Assembly: GCA_030272585.1 (NCBI GenBank)
Contig: BSYQ01000008.1
Coordinates: forward strand, 5,828,001-5,892,000
Origin: Bryopsis sp. KO-2023
Lineage: Eukaryota; Chlorophyta; Ulvophyceae; Bryopsidales; Bryopsidaceae
Direction: 5' to 3'
DNA: 64,000 nucleotides
In this document: positions 45,747 to 61,561 of the stretch, piece by piece
Numbering within the stretch: the stretch's first letter is position 1
How the letters are laid out: every line of letters begins with the position of its first letter
Notes under the pieces: generated by a model
What the model was told of the DNA's origin: nothing
Database searches by the model: none
What the model saw: the letters and a program-made list of their open reading frames with translations, nothing else
Program-made: the position numbers and the translations under genes

Positions 45747-47494
45747 ATGGAAAGTTCAACTGGGGAAGATAATGCGCCTGCCTCCGGTAGCTGCGTTTTG
45801 AAGCTCAAAGGATTGCCTTACTCGACCACGGAACAGGACGTTTACAACTTTTTCCACGGTTTTCGGATGCGCCGGGTGGCGTTCGTGCTCGAATCGGATG
45901 GCCGTCCCAGTGGCTTGGTGAGAACTGGTCGAAGCAGAGCTGTGTGTCTGGTTGGGGGGGCGCTCGTGGTCGCGCTCGCCACGCACCGTGGATTGGGGGA
46001 ACAGAGCGCTTTCTCTTAATTGAAAAATGAGCAGAGACAGATAAGGATAAACGCCTTTGAAGCAGGGGAAGGGGAGGTTTTCTTGCTTGGGATTCGCTGG
46101 GGTTCCAACGGGACTGCCGTGTTTTGCGCTCGTGCCCTAACTCTCTGTGTTTGGTGAAGGCGTTCGCCGAGTTCGAATGTGCTCAGGATGCCCTGACGGT
46201 AAGCCCTCTGGGCGGTTCCACGGACTCGCGAGGGGGAACAGTGGGGTACACTTCTGCCTGTCCGGGCAGAGTGTAGTGCAACACGAATTTTCCCATGGTA
46301 AATGGCTAGTGATTTTGGTTTTTTTCCCCTCATTTAAAGCCCATCCCGACCCCCCCCCCCTTCTTTTGCACTGAGCACTTCAGATTTTAGACTGGCTGAG
46401 AAAACAAGAAAAAACAAAAAAATGTAAAGAGAATGAAATGGGTTTTAGGACACCAGATATATGTAATCCACACACTCTCGTTGATCATCCGTCGGAATGG
46501 ATGGTTCATCAAGGGCAATATTCCATATTCATTTTTGGTTCCTTGCATGTGGGGGGTTAAAAATCAAAAATCAAAATGCCAACACGAGCCATGATGTGCT
46601 TTCGGATCCATTTTTGTGATTCTAGGGACATCATGGATCCAAATCGATTATTGGATCCCACCGATCCTCATTGATTTAGCTTCCATTTTGACTTGCAGGC
46701 AATGCGGAAAAATGGTGAGTACATTGGAGACCGATATGTCAAACTCCTCCACGTCCCCAAACAAGAAATGGAGGAACAAGTCAAGTTTGGCACTGCCGCC
46801 ATTCCCAAGCCCACCAGGCTAGCCATGGCAAATCCACAAGGAGCTGGCCCGTTCCAATCAGCTTTCGGTGGAGGGCAGTTTGCAGGCATGCCCCAAGCCA
46901 TGGGGATGGGTGGTATCGGAGATCCGCTTGGTCAGGGAGGGTACGAAATTCAGCCATACTGGGGGATTCTCTTGAAAACGGGGTTGACGTTGGTTTTGTT
47001 TTGTCGCTTTCTTTGGCATCGTGGAAAGGCTGGATGCCGAAACTGAGTTGTGCAGGTGTTTTTTCATTTATAGGGGTGGTCTAGGATGGGGTGCTGCCGG
47101 AGGTGTGGCAATGCCTCACAGTCATGGTCTGGGCCCACACTTCCCGCTGGCGGCTGGTGGAGATGGTGGGGGTGGTCGAGGGAGTGGTCCGGGGCCAGGT
47201 TTTGTTCGGAATGATGGTTCCACCATCAGGATACGTGGGCTTCCCTTCCGTGCCACGGAACAGGAGATTGCCGAGTTTTTTGACGGTTATGGTGTCATCG
47301 GGGATTCGGTGCACATAGGCATGGACAGCTCGGGACGTCCTAGTGGCGAGGGTTGGGTGACGTTCCAAAATCAGGAGGCAGCGAAGAGGGCAGTACGAGA
47401 GAAGAACAGGCAATATTTGCACCATCGCTACCTCGAGCTGTCTCCTGTCCAGCCCCAGGGCGGTAATGAACCGAAAGGTCCCTTTGAGGGATAA
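45747..47494 (+). CDS. hnRNP H/F-type RNA-binding protein with two quasi-RRM domains
   Basis: Four exons, all in phase: 45747-45917, 46160-46198, 46699-46940, 47074-47494 (TAA); 290 residues. Domain 1 (about residues 15-90) starts VLKLKGLPYSTTEQDVYNFF and spans three exons to YVKLLHVPKQEM. Domain 2 (about 200-275) starts IRIRGLPFRATEQEIAEFF and includes GRPSGEGWVTFQNQEAAKRA with RYLELSPVQ. The GLPF/Y-T/A-TEQE signature is that of hnRNP H/F, GRSF1 and ESRP quasi-RRMs, which bind G-tracts and regulate splicing, polyadenylation or RNA stability. Between the domains lies a Gly/Pro/Met-rich, probably disordered linker. The exon 3 donor is GTACGA. Human hnRNP H has three such domains; this protein has two. 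Confidence 0.93.
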
Positions 47495-49241
47495 ATTGTA
47501 CATGGAAGAAGAGAAGAAAAAGTTTAATGGAGAAGATACAACTTGCATTGTGGAACTCTGCAAATTTTGTGTGTCAGTTCTCAAATATGAAGGAAGTTCT
47601 GATCAAGATATATACATATAAAAAAAGAAAAAGGAGGAAGAGAAAAAAAAAAGAAGAAGAAGAAAAAAGAAAAAAAAGTTTGGACGCTGCTGTTTTTGGT
47701 TTTCGTCCAGTCAGGAGGAAGGGAGGTGATGGAAAATTGGGGGAGAACTCTCTCGAGGGTTTGAGGCTGGTGCATGGAATATGATTGTGTATGGTGATTG
47801 AGAAAATTCCATCCAGAAAAGAAACAAAAAACAAAATATGATGATAATGGTACGTTGAGCGCGTTTTTTTTCCCTTTACGTTTGTTGTGTTTCTTTATCT
47901 GGTGTCGGGTAGCTCTAGTTTCGTCGTTTTTCCCACACTGATGCTCAACAAGGCTTGTCAAAGTCAGCCCCCCCACTAAATTACGAGATCGTCAAAACAC
48001 AGGACTTTCACATTTGTTCAGGGGTGGAGGGGGAAAGGGATTATTTCGGGTTTGCCGCTTTTCTTTTGCATTCGTCTTTTTATTCTTACAATGAGGGCCC
48101 TGGGGGCCAGCAAGAAACACCCATGGCTAAGATGCATCTTTGATGAGAGCGCGGGGGGAGAGGAATGTGGGGGGTTTATTTTGCATCTGTACATCAGGCG
48201 CCCCTTGCGCCGATCGTTGCTTTTTTGTTTTCTCTTTGGAGCTGTTTTGGGGTTCTTGCAAAGACCATAGATGATTCGTTCACTCGACGGGGAGCCGGTC
48301 AGCCATGGCAGGAGGGTTTTGTTCAAGAAAGTGTACTGATTTTATATTGTTATTGTCGGGTGGGGTGCAGTCAGCAAAACTGCTTCCTGGAGGGGATGGA
48401 TTCTGCCGGATTTGAGAATTTGACGTGGGGGGGGTCGCTGTATTCTTGCCATCGAGTTTTTTAATTTGTGGATCTGTTTGTAGAAGCTTTCTGGTGTCCG
48501 TGGGGAAACCTGGTGGGAGGATGTATTGATTTCAACCCTTTTGAAAATTTACAGCCTTGATTGTTGCAAGTTGTGGTGTGGTTCCTTTTGGGTTGTCTTT
48601 GCTTTTGAATCAATTTTGTAGTGGGGAAGAAAGGGAGGAGGGTGGAATTGAGAGGGCACTGTTTTTGAGGCATTGTCTGCCGGAAAATAGTGAGTGATGG
48701 AGCTGTGGGATGGAATTTTAAGCAAAGACATGGATGGTTGTACTATCTTTTGCCATTGAACATGCATTGATTGAAGGACAAAGCAGAAGAGATTCAGAGT
48801 CTGCCTGGTTTTGGATTGGCGGATGTCTTCAGACAAGAAATCTGGGGAATTGCTCCGAAAACACAGGGCAGAAATTCAACCACTTCCAACAGTTATTTCC
48901 TCCTTTCAGTTTTTATTGTTTTGGGTTCACACCAACCTTCCTGGTGTGGTCAGGTCTGACTGGGACTATGCATGGTTGACCCTCCCAACCATGCGTTCTT
49001 GTAACCCTTGCTTACCATGCATGATATCCCCTATCCCTCTTAATTGTTCTTTACAAGATATGCAGCTCAGTATGGTGCCCTAATTTTTTACAGACTGCTT
49101 TTTTATCTTGTGGAAGGCATGCACAACTGATCATGAGTGGTGCTGATATGAAGTACACTACTCGTGATCCTGTACTTCATGTCATCTGCATAAGAAAGAC
49201 CCTCAGAAGTTTACATTTGCTTTCCATATATATGTTGTCAT
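47495..49241. other. Convergent intergenic region
   Basis: About 1.75 kb between the 3' ends of the qRRM gene and the NKAP gene. Includes a purine-rich A/G tract at 47619-47680 and no supportable gene. Confidence 0.65.
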
Positions 49242-51394
<2,153 letters not shown>

Positions 51395-54300
51395 AGGTGT
51401 GCTTACGAATTTTGATTCCTGTGCAACGATTCGCAGCAGCACAAGTCTGAACACAGGGGGCAGGGACGTCTTATGATGGCAAATGGGGGATTTGCCATAA
51501 ATCTTGTACCATCAACTAGTGAAGCTGCCAGCCAGAGTCCAAAAATAGCAATAAAAACAATCGTCAGAGGAGACAGCAAGTTCAAGCTGGACACCAGAAA
51601 AACCAATAGCATTTCTCTGAGGCATTCCCTCCAGTCCCCAAGTTGATGGAAGGTAGACGATGGTGGGAAAGCACTCAAAAGTCTGTGGATTTTGCACAGA
51701 AAAGAAGGCATATTTTGTGGTAGTGGTGGTGGTTTTCTGGGAGAGGTGCATCTGCGACTTATTCTGGGGAGCAGGACTCACAACAAACGCACTGTTTGAA
51801 TAGGAAACTTTGCATTGGCAAATCCCCAAGCGGAAAGCAGGCACTTGACGCTCGAGTTGTTCAATTAAAATCCCCCCTTGCAAAAGAGTTTGAATAAAAA
51901 ACAAAACGAAACGAAACAAAACAAAACAATACTTCTGTCAATCCACATGCAATAAACTAATAGTAAGAAAGCAACACACACTAATCGAAGAACAAAACAA
52001 AAAAAAGAACACAAAAAAAAGCGACGACCTCCAAAAAAAAACTCCCCATGGATCAAGTCTTTTCCCATTCTGTTTTTTTTTCTTTTTTTTTCTTTTTTAA
52101 CTCCTATATATATTTTCTTTTCGATGCAAAGCTGAGTTACAAGATTGGCTTTCCTTTCCCTCTCTTTTATCAGTCCCTGAATTGGTCACCGTCAAGGAAC
52201 CCTACGAAAAAGAAGCCACGCCCAATCAGGCTAAATGAAACTCGATCGCTAAAACTTTCACATCAAAATAGGACCTCAGGACGGCACCACATAACCCAAA
52301 ACAACCATTCCTCTCTATGCAGAAGAACAAATACATGAATGCCATTGAGACCCCGCCTTTATACGCGTAACAACACCCCCTCAGCAAACAAATGCCAGAG
52401 CAGGATCCAAAACTACCATTCTCAAGGTCCACCTTTCGATCAGAAATTCTCTTTTCTTTTGGGTTATCTTTCTGTTTTTTTTTGTGCCCTTTTTTTCGGT
52501 GGCCACCGTTCCCACTGTAACCTCCTCCGCCCCCTTCTGTTGTTTTTGTTTTTTCTTTCTTTTTTTAAAGCTTATTGAGGATCAAAAGTTCAAAACCGTA
52601 ACTCGCTCCCTCAAGCCCCAGTTTCCCGCCACTCACTACATCCCATACAAACCGACCAAGCATGGATGCTCCCATCCTCCCTCTAAAACTTTCCTTTCTC
52701 GACATTCTTCCCCTTCTTACACTATTGGTACACACATGAACATTCTATAACAAACTCCCCCCTCTCTTTCTCTTTCTGTGTGTGTGCGCATCTGTCTGTC
52801 CTGCAGTTCATTTCGAAATCCCGGTCACGAAACCTATGTCAAATCTCCTCGCTCGTCATTCAGGCCACTGTTTTTTCCCTTTTTTTTGTTTTCGGTCTGA
52901 TTTAATAAAGCAAACAACTTTTTTCTTCTTTTTTTTATGTGTGTTTCAGGGGAGGCTATGCCCTTTTTGTTGTTTGTGCCCACTCTCAATGTCTCTAACA
53001 TTTACATATATTTTTTCAGTCCTTTTTATTCCTCATGGGCAAAATGGAGAAGGCCACGTCGAGCTGAAACACACTACCACCTCCCCACCCCCCACCCCCC
53101 ACCCCCTGTTGTTTTCTTTTTTAAAAGCAAAAAAAAAAAAAAATCAATCAAACCAGAGTGATTTGAGAAAAGAAAGGGGGAAGAAACAGCCAAAGGGAGT
53201 TGGATGGAAATCCAGTGCAAACCGCCTACAAACCTTAAAAAAAAAAAATGCACATACACAGGCGTTTCGACCCACGCATCTTTTTTTTTCTTCCCAAAAG
53301 CCCTCCCTGATTTAGTTTTCCCAGAGTCTATGAAAATTCGAAAACTGCACCACAGCTCTCGCTCCTGAGTAATGTTCGATTTCACTTGAAGGAATTTTTT
53401 TCGTCACTCCACCCGGCTGCTATTGCATGTGGACCCACCAAAAAAAATTCCTTTTAACAAGAAACCTGGAGTTGGAGAGACAGGCCAACCTCCAACCGCT
53501 GTCCCCACGAAAGAAATAACACCTCATCCACCAGAAACTTATATAAGGAAATTTAATTAAAAAAAAAAAGAAAAAACCAATGCATAGCATAGCACAGCAC
53601 AGCAAAGCAAATATTTTACTCCATATTATCCGGGAGTGTTTTTTTTTTTCTCTTCTTTTTTTGTTTTTTTAAAACACCCTCCCAAGCAAAGTCAATATAA
53701 TCGATGTCCAACAACAGGATTGAAATAGGCCTAAAAAAATGATAGGTTTTCGTGCAGCCCCTTTTGCCATTACCTAATGCTTAAGTTTCTTTTTTTTTTC
53801 TTTCTAAACTGGGCATGTCTTTTCATTAAGTAACGGAAATCCTTTCTTAGCAACACTAACCCATTGTCTTTTCTTTTTTTTGACTCATTGACTGGACCCT
53901 TGCACCAAAGTCCCCTTTTCATTACCGTTTCGAGGAAAATCTGCATCAGAGCAAAACTGAACTTGCTCCCCTAAAAGAACCCCCCAATACACTTTTTTTT
54001 TTTCATGAACACCTCCCACATAGGCCTCTTGTCCCCTCCTTTCCATTTTCCAAACTGGTGAGCTGAAAGATACATCCAAAAAACCCCGATCGCAATTTTT
54101 GTTTCATGTTTTTTTTTCTCCCCAAACATACAGCCATTACAATACAGCAAAATATGGAGACACAAATAGGAATGATGTATTTTGTATTTTTCTTTTTTGC
54201 CTTTTTTTTTCCCCAAGTCTTGTGTTGTTTGCCCAAAACACCCCAATCTTCGAAAGGCACAATGCAATGAAATACCCCATGACCATTATTCGAAAAAACG

Positions 54301-54454
54301 ATTTTTTTTCTTTTCTCCCCCCTACTTCCTGGAAAAGGGGTGATCAAAAAAACCAGCCGAAAAATTTCTTGTTTTTTTCTCTTTGCTAACTTGCATCGAC
54401 TCTTTTTGCTCCCAACCCCCTCCCCCCCCCCCTCCGATTCCGAAGTAACGATAT
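51395..54454. other. Three-kilobase intergenic region rich in homopolymers
   Basis: Between the NKAP start and the 3' end of the ankyrin/U-box gene. Many T- and A-runs and a C-rich CCACCCC array (about 53087-53106). Open frames here are short and low-complexity. No supportable gene or RNA. Confidence 0.65.
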
Positions 54455-57400
54455 TTATCTGCCTTTCTCCTGTTCCCACTTCTGAATGGCCTCCCTCAAG
54501 GCGCGATTGGGGTAGACCTCAGGGTGTTTGAGCGGTAAATTAGTCATGGGTGATGTGCCCCGAGTTTCTAACCAATGGATGATAGCCTTGTGCTCGTATG
54601 TATGACCGTCAGCAGCCACGACCGGCTCCTTCATGATCTCCTGCACACAAAACAAAAACACAGCAACAATACTTCAAAATGTGCCCTCGATTCTGACCCC
54701 ACAAAACCACCAGTTTGTAGTTTTGGGTTTACTAGTGTTGACCTTTCGAGCGATTGCATCGAGTCCAGTGTTGAATTTTTTTGCTCTAGGATTGCATAAT
54801 CTTCATGTTTTTTTAATAGAAGTTGATGCCTTTTCAGGAGGTCCTAGAAATGTTGCAGGAAGCAAAAGAAGAGGCTTCCAATTTGTTCGTACTTGCGTCA
54901 TTGGGCACAGAAACATCTCCGGCTCGTTGAATTCACCGCCACCACAATGGGTCACCCGTTCCATGTTATTGCCCATCGGCTTGACTTTCGTTGCAACACT
55001 TGCGCGACCGGTTTCCCCCCCTCCCCTTTTCGAATTGGGGGCGACTCGCACGGAATCATCGCTTTTTTCTTGCGAACCAGAGTCATACTGCAACCAAAAA
55101 AAAACAAGAATTATACATCTGTTGTTCGATAGATGCAAGCATATCAGTCACAATCCACCTCCTCCTTGCTAAGTGGATGCAAACACCTATTTACCCTAGG
55201 ACGTCCAAACCAAAACAAATTGCTAAAGAAATACAACTACCAAAGAATTCACCACAGGCACTCGTTGCACCAGGAAAAAACACCTGCGATCAGCTACACT
55301 ATTTCAAAATTGGGCCGAAAAGAGGTCGCATTAGTCACGTTTTGCTTAGCGGCTTACGGTATCATATGGCACGAAAGCATCGTCACAAACCGGGTCAGCC
55401 ACAGGTGTCCCTTGCTGCCTGGTACCGGCTAAAAGGAACATCTCCAAAATATGGTTTTGATCCTGGGCTTCAAGTGCATTCAACTCTCCTACAACCTGGA
55501 TCGGTGTTCGGCCTCGGAAATCCTTTATGTTCATGGTGGCGCCCGCACCCAATAGAACTTCAATGACATTTTTGTGCCCCAGGGCTGCCGCTACGTGCAA
55601 AGCAGTTCTCCCCTTCTCGTCAGGGGTGTCGATGGCCACCCCTCGATCCAAAAGTTTCAATATTATTTGGTAATGGCCACATCGTGCAGCGATGAACAGC
55701 GGAGTTTCCCGCCGGCTGTTCAACGCTTGTGGGTCAGCCTTGCCGCCCAAAAGAATGGTTGCGATCTCCAAATTTCCTGTTTCGGCTGCTGCATGGAGCG
55801 GGGTGGTTCCGTCGGCAGAAGCTGCCGAAGGATACGCCCAATGCGATAGCAACAAAGTCACGGTCTCGGGGTAATGCTGGCCACAGGCAATCAGCAATGG
55901 GGTTTCGCTGTTCTTGTTTCCTTTCATTTGCAAAAAACTTGGAACATGTTAGCACCCATGGCATGGCTCCATTTACTCATCTTCACTTACCCTCCCAGAC
56001 CTGTTTTTGCATTGTAAAATTGAACCCAATGCGAATTTCTTGCTGTTCCAACATCCACTCCATCAGGATACTATATCGAAGAAAGGATCCAAATACTGTT
56101 GATTGGCTATAGGCATAATTTCCACGAATTACTACCTGCATGCACTTCAGCTCCATTCTGGAGTAATTCGGCTGCCACTCTATTGTGACCCCCGCGGCAT
56201 GCAAAATGAAGCGCAGTCCACCCAGTCAAAGTCGCCAATCGAATATCAGCAACTGCACAAAGCAAAGCCACAATTAGGCCATCATTCAAATATCAAACTC
56301 AGCATCTCCAGCCAAGAATTCAGAAAGCACTCAATTCTTTCCAATACTCACCATGTTTCATCAGAAGTTTGATCATTTGCCACTGTCCATTTTCTGCAGC
56401 CAAATGCACAGCAGCTGTGCCCACCCCATCCGCATTGTTCACATCGGCTCCGTTCCTGAGAAGAATGTCTACCACCCCAAGATGGCCCCGCTTCGTTCCC
56501 AGAAGCAACGCCGTTTGCCCCTCGTCATTCTTGGCCTCGATGTTGGCACCGCGGTCCAGCAGCTTCGCAACATGGTCAGTATCACCGGCACTCGCATACA
56601 CCAGCAGGGACTGCAAACAAAGAGAAACTTTGGTTGATGTGCTTTGGAACACAGGAAACGAAGCAAAAAAAGATGCTCAGTGCTAGCCTCCACCTTTGCC
56701 ATTTCCTGAGGTGTGCTCTTGAGCAGATCTCTGACATTGCTGCGTCTGTCCCTGTCCGCACTGACCCATTCACACACTACATCGCTGGGGGTCATTCCCA
56801 AATGCGTGCTTCTTTCCGGGTCAGCCCCAGCTTGCAGTAGCATCTTGACCAGCACGCCATCGCCTCTGCGATCCATCAAAAGGCCAGCCCAACAGCAGTT
56901 TGTCAGTAGACTGACTATGATGCATTTGAATCGCACAAGTCACAGGAAAGAGAATACGTGCTAAAATGCCACGACTGCTCAGGACTCTTGATCCTATTGA
57001 CTGTATATCCTATTTATTATTCTTTTGAGAGGAGAGTGACAGTTTTCAGCAAAACCATTCCAAAATCAAAGTGGTGCTTAGAATTTGTTTGCAGAGTGGA
57101 TGGAATATTTTCTCATTTCCTACCTAGCACACGCGGCATGTAAGGATGTCCAGTGTTCGCTGGTGCAGGCATTGATGTCAAGCTTATCCTTTACAGCGAG
57201 CAGCCGAGCAACGACGTCATGGTGACCATGGAGACTGGCCAAGTACAGAGCAGTGGCACCATCGTTCTTGACGGCTTGAACATTGGCCCCTGCAGTCAGC
57301 AACTCACCCACAACCCCCACATGACCTCTTTCGGAAGCCAAATGCAGTGGGGTCGCACCGTCTTGTCTTTTCCGGCTAACCACAGCACCCTACACCGCAC

Positions 57401-60400
57401 ATCCACAGTTTTCAACATCAAGACACACACACCACCCTGCAATAATTGATGTCTCCAATCAATTCCGTTCATTTTCCTTCTTTCTTCCTGGGTGGTTTAA
57501 ATCTCAACACTGGAATGCATGACGTCTCAATTACCTTCCTCAAGAGAAACCTGACGACGTCCCGATGCCCATTTCTGGAGGCACCCAGCAATGGGCTTTC
57601 TTTGGCCTTTGTTAAGGAGTCCAAGGGACCACCTCTAGCAAGGAGTTCCTCCACCACGGCTAGGTGTCCAAATGCTGCAGCCGCATGCACAGCGGTCCCC
57701 CCCGAGGGTACCCTGCCATGGATGTCAGCCCCCGCATCGAGAAGAATCTAAGAATTGAACAAGCCACTCAAAACTCAATCAGGGGGCTGTCAGACACTGC
57801 ATGGTGCTCCAAAGACATCCAGACACAGCAGCCCAGTCACTCACCTTAACTACCTCCAGATGTGAATTTCTGGCAGCAATGTACAGTGGTGTCCACCCCT
57901 TTTCTCCTGGCAAATCAATATCAGCCCCGGCTCTCACCAAAGATATCACCGCATCTATTTTGCCCGCTCCTGCTGCGACAAACAATGGCGACCTCCCCTG
58001 TTGATCGACATAACCAGGGGAGCTCTTTGAGGGCATGTCTGACGCTCGGGGAGTCGCTCGTTGCTCTTGGCGAATGTGACCCTCTCTGTCGACTCGTCTG
58101 CTTTCTTGGCGAGATGATGACCTGACCTGGCATGGTTGGGCATGTCGCTTCGGTGTGGAGCCAGCAGCAGAAGCCGATCTCGATATGTCTGGGGGTGAGG
58201 ATGTGTGCCGATCCTGCATGATACTACCCCATTAATAATAATCCTGTCAATGGGGAGGTCCCTGGATTTGGTCACAGGGCAAGTTGGTGTGTTGCTTTTT
58301 GGACGGATGGATCTCCCAGTGGACAAGGTGCATGAGGCTTCCAGCTTCGATACAATTCATTGGGGCAAAAACGATAATCATGAGGTGCAACGTCAACATA
58401 ATTTATCAACATTTAACAGAAACATTTAACATTTAACGAACCTGCTTCAAGTCACCCCTCACTGGAGCTGGGGCCACCCCCGCTTTCCGTCTGAACTTTT
58501 TGAAGGCCTCCTGGATGACCCCTCGTTCCACTACAGTCAGAGATTTCGATGACCCTAGGCCAATCACCTCCTCGGCAAGCTTGCCGGACGCACTTCGGGA
58601 ATTGATGTCAGACCCAGCTTCCAGAAGCCGGATGACAATGCCCAAGTGCCCCCCAGCAGCTGCCGCATGCAAACAAGTGAACCCGTTCGCTTTGTGGATT
58701 TCCTTCACGGATGCCCCTTTTTCCAAAAGATATTTCACGACTGACTCGTGTCCCCAACTCGAAGCCATGTACAACGGTGTAGCAACTGGACAAGAACAAG
58801 AATTACTCAGGTTTCACATCCGCCTTGTTTTGCATTCGTTTAAAGCACAGTATGTCAGACTATTCTGGTAATCGAAAGCAATGCACCCACCATTGGCATT
58901 CGAAACCTCCAAATTGGCCCCCCTCTCCAACAGAAGTTCAGCCATTTTCAAATCCCCCCTCCCAGCCGCAATGTGCAGACTTCCAAATCCCGTAGATCGC
59001 TCAGCATGGACATCCGCTCCTGAATCCAGCAATTCGACTGCGACACCCATGTGCCCTTTTTTCACTGCCATCAGAAGAGGGGTTTCCCCGGTGTCACATC
59101 GTACATCCACTGGAAGCCCTCGATGGATCAAGAATTGTACCACCTCCTACGAAAGCCACAAATTGCGACAATCAATCCATCTACCCTCAAATAGGATTTC
59201 CAAATTCCGGTGCACGTGGTTTCACCGAGCGTCCAAGCATCTGGACAGAGTCATGCCCTACTTGATGTCCCCTGAAAGCGGCTTCATGCAAGACGGTCAT
59301 TCCTCTCTCTTCCGAGACCACACCCAAGTGCGCACCCTTCCTAAGCAACAGGTCCATGATTGCCAACTGCCCAAGCTTTGCAGCCACATGCAACATCGAG
59401 GACGATGGACTGGTCCGAGTCTCAGTGTGGACACTGCACCCATGGTCTATCAACCTGTCCACCACTTCTCCATGCCCACGTTGCACAGCAGCCTGCAAGG
59501 GCGTCAGCCCCGACACGCTCGGGATTTCGTAATCTGCTGAGTTGGACAACAGATAATCCACAGAAACCATGCGGCCCTCCTGACAAGACAGCAGCAACGG
59601 CGTGGCACCATTCTCTGCCTGAACACAAAAAAAACGCTTGTTACACGGAAGCCATCAATTTCAATCATGGGGTGGAAAAGATCACAGGCTTCATTCAAGG
59701 AATGATAAGCGGCAGTTTTGTTCTGCCTACCTGCACATTGACGTCCGCTCCATTCTTTAGCAATTCATCCATAACCTCCAGATGCCCCGCAAGCGCTGCA
59801 ACATGCATTGCAGCCCTGTTGCCAGCCCCCCTCCCCTCCGTTCCAGATCCAGACTCAATTAAGGTCCGGACTGTGGCCCAATGCCCATTGTAGGCAGCCA
59901 GGAGCAGAGGGGTGGAATTATCAGCCTGCCTTGATTGCACCGTAGCACCACCCTCCTCTGATGCATTTTGAAACCAGAAAAAACTATCAGGGATCCACAC
60001 AAGGTCAATGATGAACCATTTTGGTACACCTCCATATATCACACTTTGATATTTTAGTGTTTTCATCTATGGTGCAATGTGAAAGAGCCTGGCTTGGGTT
60101 GGTAACTCTGGCCTCTGCAATATCATTCAGATGGTAGACAACAAAGTCTACATTGATGCCAAAATCTTCTATTGAAATCCCAAGGATGCACATATCATGG
60201 AGCATTTCCCTGCAGCAATTTCACTTATTTGAGCAAGCTGAGGGATGCGCCACTCACTTATGAGAATCTCCACCACTTCACATCGGCCATTCATTGCCGA
60301 CACATGGAGAGGAGTGGCTCCATGGCCTGAAGTTCTAGCCTCTACATCGGCCGAGAATTGAATCAGTTCTCTAACTACCCTCGGATTCCCAGCTTGGGAC

Positions 60401-61561
60401 GCCGCATGCAACGGTGTCCAACCCCTTCTTGTCTGTGAATTGACAGCGGCCCCCACCCTCAAAAGATCGTGTACGATTGGAGCATGACTGCCTGCAGCCG
60501 CCACATGCAGGGGGGATGCACCCTCCTCGGTAGGAGCATTCACATCTGCTCCATACCTGAACATGCAACATCCACCCATGATGTCCAACAACCAGATAGA
60601 TGCCCAAAAAAGGAGCGTAGCTGTACATATATTTAAGGATTCAGCAGGCGCAACATGCTGGTGGAAGATTATAACAGGGTGCGAATTTGACTGAGTGCTC
60701 GTGAAATCGATGGATGCTCACTCGATCAGCATGGCAACGACAGCCAGGTGACCCTTTGCAGCAGCGATGTGCAAGGCAGTGGACCCATTCGACTTCATAG
60801 CTTGCACCCTTGCACCCGCTTGCAGCAGCTTCCTCACAACATCCACGCTCCCACACTGTGCTGCCATGTACAGCGCCGTCAATCCATCGGCATCCACTTG
60901 ATGCACGTCTGCCCCTTCCCTGAGAAATTGCTCCACCCGACGTTTGTTCCCTTGCCTGGCCGCCACATGCAATCCGAAATTTTTCTGCTGAGGGGAGGCT
61001 GTGGTGTCCCTTGATGACGAAGCCCCATCTGGCAATTCTCGATGGGCATATCTTGACATGCGTGGTGAGAGATTTCGCGGCGATATGTGTGTCATTCCTC
61101 GAGGCGTTGGTGTGACGCTCCTGTCAGACAACTGAGAATGGGCCCCAGATCTTGACGTGTAGGGGACATGCTCATGTCGTGCGTATTGGGCTGACCTAGT
61201 GGACCGGGAGGTACCTGATCCTAGTCACCAACAATTAGAGTTCATCATTTTCTCCGCCAAATTCAGCAAGATTGCATGCACATTGCCTCCATGGTCATTG
61301 GAAATTCAAGCTGTTGCTGCTGCTTCCACAGATGATGTGCAGCAGAGTTGTTCAGCCAATTGAATCAACAACAACGGACACACCTTCTACAGTTCCCCGT
61401 GAGTGGCGAAGAGAATATCCAGTCCTTGGAACTGGTGATGTGGGAATTGCATCCTTCACAAATGAGGGCCGCTCCGTTCCCACAGGACTCATGGGCATGG
61501 ACTTGGTGCGATCTTTTGTATCAACCACATGCAACAAAAGCCAGCCGTCAGGAACATTCAT
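54455..61561 (-). CDS. Giant ankyrin-repeat protein with C-terminal U-box (putative E3 ubiquitin ligase)
   Basis: Sixteen exons, all in phase: 61561-61384, 61220-60722, 60556-60258, 59957-59731, 59618-59262, 59146-58891, 58785-58442, 58213-57845, 57747-57535, 57389-57124, 56865-56694, 56610-56352, 56252-56136, 55920-55358, 55087-54893, 54640-54455 (TAA); 1499 residues. Residues 1-140 are Ser/Thr/Arg-rich. Ankyrin repeats (about 30) fill about 141-670 and 793-1350, e.g. TALHIAAAKGHLAVVAMLIE and GWTPLHAASQAGNPRVVREL. They are interrupted by a basic Ser-rich linker (about 672-792). The U-box (about 1427-1492) reads EPEMFLCPMTQEIMKEPVVA, ADGHTYEHKAIIHWLETRG, then the P-N-RALREAI helix. U-box domains recruit E2 enzymes; the ankyrin array would select substrate. 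The 61561 start is provisional. Confidence 0.93.

Noticed and set aside
53086..53160. Coding potential in the CCACCCC/poly-A region
   Set aside because: Frames consist of Pro and Lys homopolymers created by simple sequence; no supportable gene.
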